This document shows, one piece after another, positions 7,067 to 11,019 of a stretch of 11,019 nt of DNA. The position numbers and the translations under genes were made by a program. Source of the DNA: JAWXCH01 sp034440595 (GTDB lineage: Bacteria > Planctomycetota > Planctomycetia > Pirellulales > JALHPA01); NCBI GenBank assembly GCA_034440595.1, contig JAWXCH010000052.1, positions 1 to 11,019 on the forward strand, read 5' to 3'. Under the pieces are notes generated by a model, which searched no databases, was not told the origin of the DNA, and saw only the letters and a program-made list of their open reading frames with translations. The first letter of the stretch is position 1; the number at the start of each line of letters is the position of its first letter.

Positions 7067-7097
7067 GCAACAATCCTGGGCAATTCACGAACGCCGA

Positions 7098-7141
7098 GCC
7101 AATCGGCATCGATCACGCGGCGCTCGCCTGCCGATTGGCAG
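7098..7141 (-). promoter_or_regulatory. Two overlapping hairpins between B and C
   Basis: A perfect 11-bp inverted repeat (7098-7108 with 7129-7139, loop 20 nt) overlaps a smaller 6-bp hairpin CCTGCC/GGCAGG (7126-7131 with 7136-7141, loop 4 nt). The two share bases and cannot both form in RNA. No T-run follows on the minus strand, so a normal terminator is unlikely. It may tune expression or mRNA stability of C relative to B, or be only a remnant of a repeat. Confidence 0.4.
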
Positions 7142-7172
7142 GTTCGCTGGCAATCATGACTGCTAGTTCAGA

Positions 7173-8330
7173 CTACGCTGCACGGCGCGAGCGAACTCGC
7201 ATCGCAATCAGTCCAATTCCGGCCAGTCCCATGAGTAAAACGGTTGCCGGCTCAGGCACCGCGGCGACAGGAGGATCGCCCTGTCCCCAGCTGCCAAGCA
7301 CCAGATTCAAGTCACCCTGACCGATGGAACCGCTGTTATCAGCATCAGCCAAGGGATCGCCTGGAGGGACAGCTTGCCCCCAACTGCCGAGGATCAAATT
7401 CAGGTCGGTTTGGCCGACAAAGCCATCGCCATCCAAGTCGCCAGGAATACCCGGATCAGGCTGTGGAATGACTTCAAATTTGAAATCGCGGAGCCAGGCA
7501 GTGCGATCAGTGCTGTTGGATGCACCGAAGTTACCGAAGCCAACGCCCGTGATCTGCTGAATTGCAGCATACTGCGTGGCCGCGTGTTTTGGAAAATCAA
7601 CTTTGAGACCATCCCAGGTCAACGACCAGGGTTGCGTGGCGACCTTCGTCGGATCATATTCCATAGAAATGGTTGCAAACACTTCGGAGTTGGAATTCAA
7701 GTCTATCATTTTAAGACTTGATGCGGTGATGCTCGTATTACCGTTGTTGGATCCGACTCCTGGCACAAAGGGGCGCACTACTCCGGTAATTCCAACACCG
7801 GAGACATTTTGAGCCGACTCCAACCTGACGAACGCGTCCAGGACGTTGGTGTCAACTATGGCAGGGTCCGCCCCTGTGAATCCAAAAATCAGGTTATTGT
7901 AATCCCACAATTTGTAGTCATTGCCAGGAGCCGGTTTGCGAACCGTCATAGTCAGCTTAAGAATGTCTGTGCTGCCAACCATATTTTTATTGTACGGCAG
8001 GAAAAACGACGTCTTCGAGCCTAAGTCTAACGCGTTTGCGCCACCAGGGGCCTTCATCTGGAGGACCTGATAAGGGTAATTTCCCGGGGCATGTGGTTCA
8101 CCAATTTCGATGTACGTCAAGGCATCTCCGGACGGGGCCGAAGCATTGGTCACTTGGTAAGTTCCACCGGTCGTCACCTCGTTCGGCGTTTGTCCAAGAA
8201 TATTCCCATGGACGATTCGCGTGGTGTAGTTGTCCTGGTAGATGACCTGTGCGTGAACGCTACTCATACTGGCGAAAACCGCCAGACCGCTAATCATGGC
8301 CAGCTTAGTAAATTGATAAACCGAGCGCAT
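7173..8330 (-). CDS. PEP-CTERM surface protein with dockerin-like module (gene B)
   Basis: At 385 residues the longest member. It has a signal peptide (about 1-27, ending VHA|QVIYQDNY) and a central domain (about 28-296) with the landmarks VRKPAPG, WDYNNLIFGFTGAD, YDPTKVATQPWSLTWDG and DRTAWLRDFKFEVIPQP. It has an extra loop of roughly 20-30 residues relative to D and E around VSGVGITGVVRPFVPGVGS. Residues 297-357 carry two EF-hand-like loops (DLDGDGFVGQTDL and DADNSGSIGQGDL). Residues 358-385 are the PEP-CTERM tag (VPEPA, hydrophobic run, MRVRSRR). The start is at 8330, 7 nt after AGGAGA; the frame is open upstream to 8402 but that stretch lies before the ribosome site and does not look like a signal peptide. 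It is preceded by an array-type promoter and a leader of about 240 nt, and probably leads a B-C unit. Confidence 0.9.
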   Translation of the reverse strand: MRSVYQFTKLAMISGLAVFASMSSVHAQVIYQDNYTTRIVHGNILGQTPNEVTTGGTYQVTNASAPSGDALTYIEIGEPHAPGNYPYQVLQMKAPGGANALDLGSKTSFFLPYNKNMVGSTDILKLTMTVRKPAPGNDYKLWDYNNLIFGFTGADPAIVDTNVLDAFVRLESAQNVSGVGITGVVRPFVPGVGSNNGNTSITASSLKMIDLNSNSEVFATISMEYDPTKVATQPWSLTWDGLKVDFPKHAATQYAAIQQITGVGFGNFGASNSTDRTAWLRDFKFEVIPQPDPGIPGDLDGDGFVGQTDLNLILGSWGQAVPPGDPLADADNSGSIGQGDLNLVLGSWGQGDPPVAAVPEPATVLLMGLAGIGLIAMRVRSRRAA

Positions 8331-8568
8331 CCTGAAGTCTCCTAAATGAATTTTAAATCTTCCCGATGAGTTCCGAAATTTTGAATGCAACGCTTCAGCC
8401 ATGAACTTGGCAATGCGCCAGTTTCATGCGCCCGACTTGCTTCCACTGCGAATAGACAAATGCCCCGTTTCTAACAATCTATGCTGCACCTACTGGTCCC
8501 AAACTGAAACGTCTTCTGCGAACGCAGAGCTAAGACTAATAGGGTACATCCCCCGGACGCGGTAGTCA
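8331..8568 (-). other. Long untranslated leader of gene B
   Basis: About 240 nt from the predicted transcription start to the start codon. No gene is seen, and no strong hairpin or known riboswitch was recognised. Its length resembles the D leader, though the sequences do not obviously align. A run of Gs near its 5' end (plus-strand Cs, 8550-8554) is shared with D, E and the left-edge promoter. Confidence 0.5.
8338..8343 (-). promoter_or_regulatory. Ribosome binding site of gene B
   Basis: AGGAGA, 7 nt before the ATG at 8330, matching C, D and E. It decides the start against the in-frame codon at 8402. Confidence 0.85.
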
Positions 8569-8640
8569 GTCACCAGTATAGTATCGCTGGTTGCAGGATT
8601 GCAACGATTTTGTTAACAGAAATGCCAAGTTCTTTTTCTT
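8550..8640 (-). promoter_or_regulatory. Array-type promoter of gene B
   Basis: On the minus strand: TTGCAA (8604-8599), 18-nt spacer, TATACT (8580-8575), then five Gs (plus-strand Cs, 8550-8554). The upstream site is a diverged form of the palindrome with a TGTTAACA core (8610-8618), and an A-rich tract lies at 8630-8640. Confidence 0.75.
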
Positions 8641-8734
8641 GGATGGCAAACGAGCTGGCGATCGAGGCGACAAAGTCGCGCCTGTTTTCGCTCTGACCAC
8701 GCTATCATGCGTTAAATTGTCCAGTTATTGAATG

Positions 8735-8768
8735 CAAAAAGCGTGGCCGAAACTGGTTCGGCCACGCT
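8735..8768 (-). terminator. Intrinsic terminator after gene A
   Basis: A perfect 12-bp stem (8740-8751 with 8757-8768) and 5-nt loop, followed on the minus strand by a T-run. It lies about 57 bp past the A stop. The stem AGCGTGGCCGAA is nearly the same as the one after F. Confidence 0.88.
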
Positions 8769-8825
8769 GTTAGGAGTCAGCTAGTTAGGTATATCCTGGT
8801 GGATTCCTAAGCAAATGTTAACGCT

Positions 8826-9863
8826 CTAGGCGACTTTTCGCGTGCGCAGGCGGAGGGCCACCAGACCGACACCAGCCAAACCGAATAGCACCATGCTGGC
8901 TGGTTCTGGAACGGCAGTAACTGGAGGCTGAATACCTTGTCCCCAAGTGCCCAGTACGGCATTCAGGTCGTCTTGGCCGATCTGGCCATCGTTATTGAAA
9001 TCTGCCAGTGGATCACCGGGAGGGACAGCCAGTCCCCAATTACCGAGGATCAAGTTCAGGTCGTTCTGGCCGACAAAGCCGTCGCCGTCGAGGTCACCGT
9101 CAATCGGTGGCGGTCCACCCTGCGAAATTCGCTCGAACTTGATCTCTGTCAACCAGGTCGTTGAGGAATTGCCACCACTGCCGTAGGAGTTCCAGTGCCC
9201 GAATCCAATACCACCAATGCTGGTGATTGGACTATAGTTACCGCCGTCCACTATCAGTTGCTTGTCACCTTCGATTTCGATCGACCATGGCTGCGTGGCC
9301 ACATTCAATGGGTTGTACTCAAACGCAATCGTGTTGAAGCTCGAGGTGCTAAACGGGCTCCACGTGGTGTAGGGAGTGCTGCTGCCTCCACCTGCTGAAT
9401 TATATGCCTCAACGCTGCCTTGCTTGAACACTAAGAAACCCGCACCGCCGGGCACACCAGAGTTGCCCGTTCCGGAAAAGCCCATTATGAAATTGTTCAA
9501 GTGCCCTGCAGATTTGCGCATAGTTACCTCGAACCGCAAAATATCCGAAGTAGAAGTGGGGTCGTAAGCGTACGGAAGGTACGCGGAGTTAAAATGATTA
9601 CTCGCGGTAAATTCCAACATTTGTTGGCCGCCCCAATACGGGTTCGAGAAAACGTTTGCCTGGGCAACATCTTCGACTTGGATTCCGTAGGTGGCTCCAC
9701 CCGTGTTCTGAATGTTTGGCGATGTTCCAACTATGCTCCCCTGATTCACCCGAGCCCCAAAATCGTCATGGAAGATCGTCTGATCCGCCTGAGCAGACTG
9801 AACTCCGGCCGAGACCAATCCGGCAATCACTGCCGAACAAAAAAATAGACTTCGCATTCTCAT
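8826..9863 (-). CDS. Diverged PEP-CTERM surface protein with dockerin-like module (gene A)
   Basis: A 345-residue member and the most diverged of the six. Signal peptide at about 1-31 (FFCSAVIAGLVSAG..., ending AQA|DQTIFHDDF). The central domain (about 32-255) keeps the outline but not the wording of the others: MRKSAGHLNNFIMGFSGTGN, YNPLNVATQPWSIEIEG and STTWLTEIKFERISQ. It is rich in Gly, Ser and Asn around 165-180. Residues 256-317 hold two EF-hand-like loops (DLDGDGFVGQNDL and DFNNDGQIGQDDL). Residues 318-345 are the PEP-CTERM tag (VPEPA, hydrophobic run, LRLRTRK). Start: ATG at 9863 lies 7 nt after GGGAGA; a TTG at 9878 overlaps that site, and the ATG at 9857 is 13 nt away, so 9863 is preferred. 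It has its own strong terminator. Its upstream region lacks the promoter shared by B, D and E. Likely the founder or an older member of the array. Confidence 0.88.
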   Translation of the reverse strand: MRMRSLFFCSAVIAGLVSAGVQSAQADQTIFHDDFGARVNQGSIVGTSPNIQNTGGATYGIQVEDVAQANVFSNPYWGGQQMLEFTASNHFNSAYLPYAYDPTSTSDILRFEVTMRKSAGHLNNFIMGFSGTGNSGVPGGAGFLVFKQGSVEAYNSAGGGSSTPYTTWSPFSTSSFNTIAFEYNPLNVATQPWSIEIEGDKQLIVDGGNYSPITSIGGIGFGHWNSYGSGGNSSTTWLTEIKFERISQGGPPPIDGDLDGDGFVGQNDLNLILGNWGLAVPPGDPLADFNNDGQIGQDDLNAVLGTWGQGIQPPVTAVPEPASMVLFGLAGVGLVALRLRTRKVA

Positions 9864-10219
9864 TCGCCTGTCTCCCAAAAAAATTAATTGCTAAACCGGC
9901 TGAATCGCAGCCAGGCACGTTGATGCGATTCGTCACATGACGGTCGCTCCGAGCTGTTTACTCCTACCGCGATTGTAACGAGACTTTGCCAATCCTCATA
10001 AAGATTAGCCAGAAATTTTTCAAAGTTTTTTGAGTACAACATAAGCCGTTGGTCAGGATTTCTACTATGGACGACCTGTTTCTATGCTCCTAAGCGACGC
10101 TCGCGAAGGCAAAACTCTCGCAAAAACAGTGAGCTAGAGAATTGCATACAATATTCACGGTTGCCCGCACCGGCGGAAAACGTGACACATCGCCGCTAAA
10201 ACGCGGAAATTAAAGCGAG
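9864..10219. other. Upstream region of gene A, no gene
   Basis: No coding region is credible here. The ribosome binding site of A is at 9871-9876. A 12-bp near-palindrome ATTGCATACAAT (10141-10152, plus notation) resembles the site upstream of B, D and E and is about 280 nt from the start codon, as at B and D, but no TTGCAA-18-TATACT pair follows it. A low-GC stretch at about 10000-10050 could hold a different promoter; I cannot place one. Confidence 0.45.
9871..9876 (-). promoter_or_regulatory. Ribosome binding site of gene A
   Basis: GGGAGA, 7 nt before the ATG at 9863, the same spacing as in B-E. A start at 9878 would place this site inside the coding region. Confidence 0.75.
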
Positions 10220-10561
10220 TCAGTCCCGTGCAGTCCCGTTTGTGCTCATCGCCGCCAGCACCGCTTGCAGCAATCGCACCAATAGGGCGATTACCATTCC
10301 AACCGCTGCACCCGCTGGCATCAAGAATGTCAACAATCCGGGCAGAAGCCAAAGAGAAGCCAGAGGCGCTATGGGGTTCACCACGTCCGGGGGCAAAATA
10401 TTCGTCATTACAAAGAGCAGGGCCCATGCCGATTGCACAACCACTCCACCGAAAGCGGCTCCGCGCAGAAGCGAGAGGGAGACTGGTTCAGGCACTAATT
10501 CGTTAAAACGTGGCGAATGGCCGAACTGATCGAGCATCTCGAGATCCGCGCGTAATTGCAT
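10220..10561 (-). CDS. Hypothetical small membrane protein
   Basis: I do not recognise this gene. Read from the ATG at 10561 it encodes 113 residues: a polar N-terminus of about 30 residues (MQLRADLEMLDQFGHSPRF), then two or three strongly hydrophobic segments (about 36-58, with GGVVVQSAWALLFVM; about 70-100, with SLWLLPGLLTF and AAVGMVIALLVRLL), and a short polar tail. That pattern fits a small inner-membrane protein. The frame stays open upstream to a GTG at 10672, but that extension looks unlike a protein start and has no good ribosome site, while a purine-rich AGGTAGAG precedes the ATG at 10561. A VPEP motif occurs at the first hydrophobic segment, but it is not C-terminal and no basic tail ends the protein, so it is not a PEP-CTERM tag. 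The gene is separate from the array by about 360 bp. It may be a genuine conserved protein or a chance open frame. Confidence 0.5.
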   Translation of the reverse strand: MQLRADLEMLDQFGHSPRFNELVPEPVSLSLLRGAAFGGVVVQSAWALLFVMTNILPPDVVNPIAPLASLWLLPGLLTFLMPAGAAVGMVIALLVRLLQAVLAAMSTNGTARD

Positions 10562-10748
10562 GCTAGCTCTACCTGCAAGCAAATGAACTGACTCTCCATT
10601 CGCTTTGCGAGGAGATGTCGGAAAGATTGCGAAAATAGAAACCGCTCGTCCGGGCCTGGATTTAACTGCCACAAGTACCGAATAGGCGCAGTGTCTTCAG
10701 ACGGCGGTCAGCAAATATGACTGAGAAGTTCGCTAGCGTTAACAAATT
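10562..10748. other. Non-coding stretch upstream of the small membrane gene
   Basis: I see no gene, RNA or clear promoter here apart from the possible N-terminal extension of the membrane protein (to 10672) noted in that entry. Confidence 0.4.
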
Positions 10749-10765
10749 CACTGGCAGGGCCAGTG
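10749..10765. repeat. Short hairpin repeat CACTGGC/GCCAGTG
   Basis: A perfect 7-bp inverted repeat with a 3-nt loop (CACTGGC, AGG, GCCAGTG). Similar short hairpins are, from memory, scattered between genes in Pirellulaceae genomes. It has no T-run on either side, so it is not an obvious terminator. Confidence 0.5.
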
Positions 10766-10850
10766 GTATCTGCTCAAGTCTGCTATCAGTCGCTGAGGCT
10801 GTTTCAACGACGAACAGTGCTGAAAATCATTCAAGCGCTTCGGCAGTTGT

Positions 10851-10979
10851 ACGCCGAAGGCGTTCCATACCACAGCCCAGGGTTCGACGCGCAGCGGCGC
10901 ACCCTGGGTTAGCAAAAAAAGACAGTAACCCCAGGTGCGCTGCGCGACCTGGGGCTGTGGTGTTAAACGCCTGCGGCGT
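10851..10979. repeat. Nested palindromic extragenic repeat, about 129 bp
   Basis: Outer arms at 10851-10864 and 10966-10979 match at 12 of 14 positions; next in, ACCACAGCCC (10869-10878) pairs perfectly with GGGCTGTGGT (10952-10961). Each half also folds on its own: CCCAGGGT/ACCCTGGG (10876-10883, 10901-10908) and CCCCAGGT/ACCTGGGG (10929-10936, 10947-10954), both with GC-rich loops containing GCGC. A run of seven As (10914-10920) marks the centre. This is typical of a mobile or amplified REP-type intergenic unit. The open frame crossing it on the minus strand (10748-11005) is an artefact of the repeat. Confidence 0.75.
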
Positions 10980-11019
10980 AATTGGGGCAATCTGCAAGCT
11001 AGCAACGATGTGTAGATAC

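Noticed and set aside
8331..8402. N-terminal extension of gene B (and likewise of C, D, E and F) to the longest open frame
   Set aside because: AGGAGA lies inside each extension, 7 nt before the internal ATG (9 nt for F's AGGAG), and the signal peptide begins right at that ATG.
7173..9100. Repeated short similar segments suggesting CRISPR or tandem repeats
   Set aside because: The repeated blocks are coding sequence of paralogous dockerin modules and PEP-CTERM tails, not short direct repeats with spacers.
7173..9863. Cellulosome-type cohesin-dockerin complex
   Set aside because: The EF-hand pairs resemble dockerins, but no cohesin, scaffoldin or glycoside hydrolase is in the window, and in planctomycetes such loops are widespread in proteins without cohesin partners.
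10498..10520. VPEP motif in the small membrane protein as a seventh PEP-CTERM tag
   Set aside because: The motif lies about 80 residues before the C-terminus, several hydrophobic segments follow and there is no terminal Arg/Lys cluster.
10748..11005. 85-codon minus-strand frame at the right end
   Set aside because: It is composed almost wholly of the palindromic repeat, with no ribosome site; such frames are typical false calls over this type of repeat.

Overview
The window looks like an accessory region of a planctomycete chromosome, most likely from the Pirellulales. The reasons are six secreted proteins in a row that end in PEP-CTERM sorting tags (VPEP, a hydrophobic stretch, then a basic tail), five of them with a dockerin-like pair of EF-hand loops just before the tag. 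A nested palindromic repeat of a type I associate with Pirellulaceae genomes lies at the right end. The lineage is an inference; no ribosomal or housekeeping marker is present. No RNA gene or CRISPR array was seen.

Layout, read in the direction of transcription (all genes on the minus strand, right to left): a nested palindrome and small hairpin (10749-10979); a small hypothetical membrane protein (10220-10561); then six paralogues, here called A (8826-9863), B (7173-8330), C (5959-7053), D (4456-5391), E (2933-4045) and F (340-473 plus 1629-2574). F is split by a complete IS630-family element of 1152 bp (474-1625). At the left edge a further promoter of the array's type points out of the window, so the array probably continues there.

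Promoters and terminators together suggest four transcription units: A alone; B with C; D alone; E with F. B, D and E, plus the unseen gene at the left, share an unusual promoter: a -35 like TTGCAA, an 18-nt spacer, a -10 like TATACT, a palindromic or AT-rich site directly upstream of the -35, and a run of Gs early in the transcript. A, C, D and F are followed by hairpins built on the same GCGTGGCC/GGCCACGC stem. C and F have no recognisable promoter of this type, and B and E have no convincing terminator, which fits the pairing.

The proteins share a signal peptide, a beta-rich central domain of about 230-270 residues that I cannot assign to a named family, usually a dockerin-like calcium-binding module of about 60 residues, and the PEP-CTERM tag. 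By family knowledge they would be exported, processed by an exosortase and displayed on or released from the cell surface. No exosortase or cohesin gene is in view. D lacks the dockerin module, and its junction looks like recombination between short repeats still present in E. F has lost its sorting tag through the IS insertion, so the array shows gene duplication, module loss and gene decay side by side.
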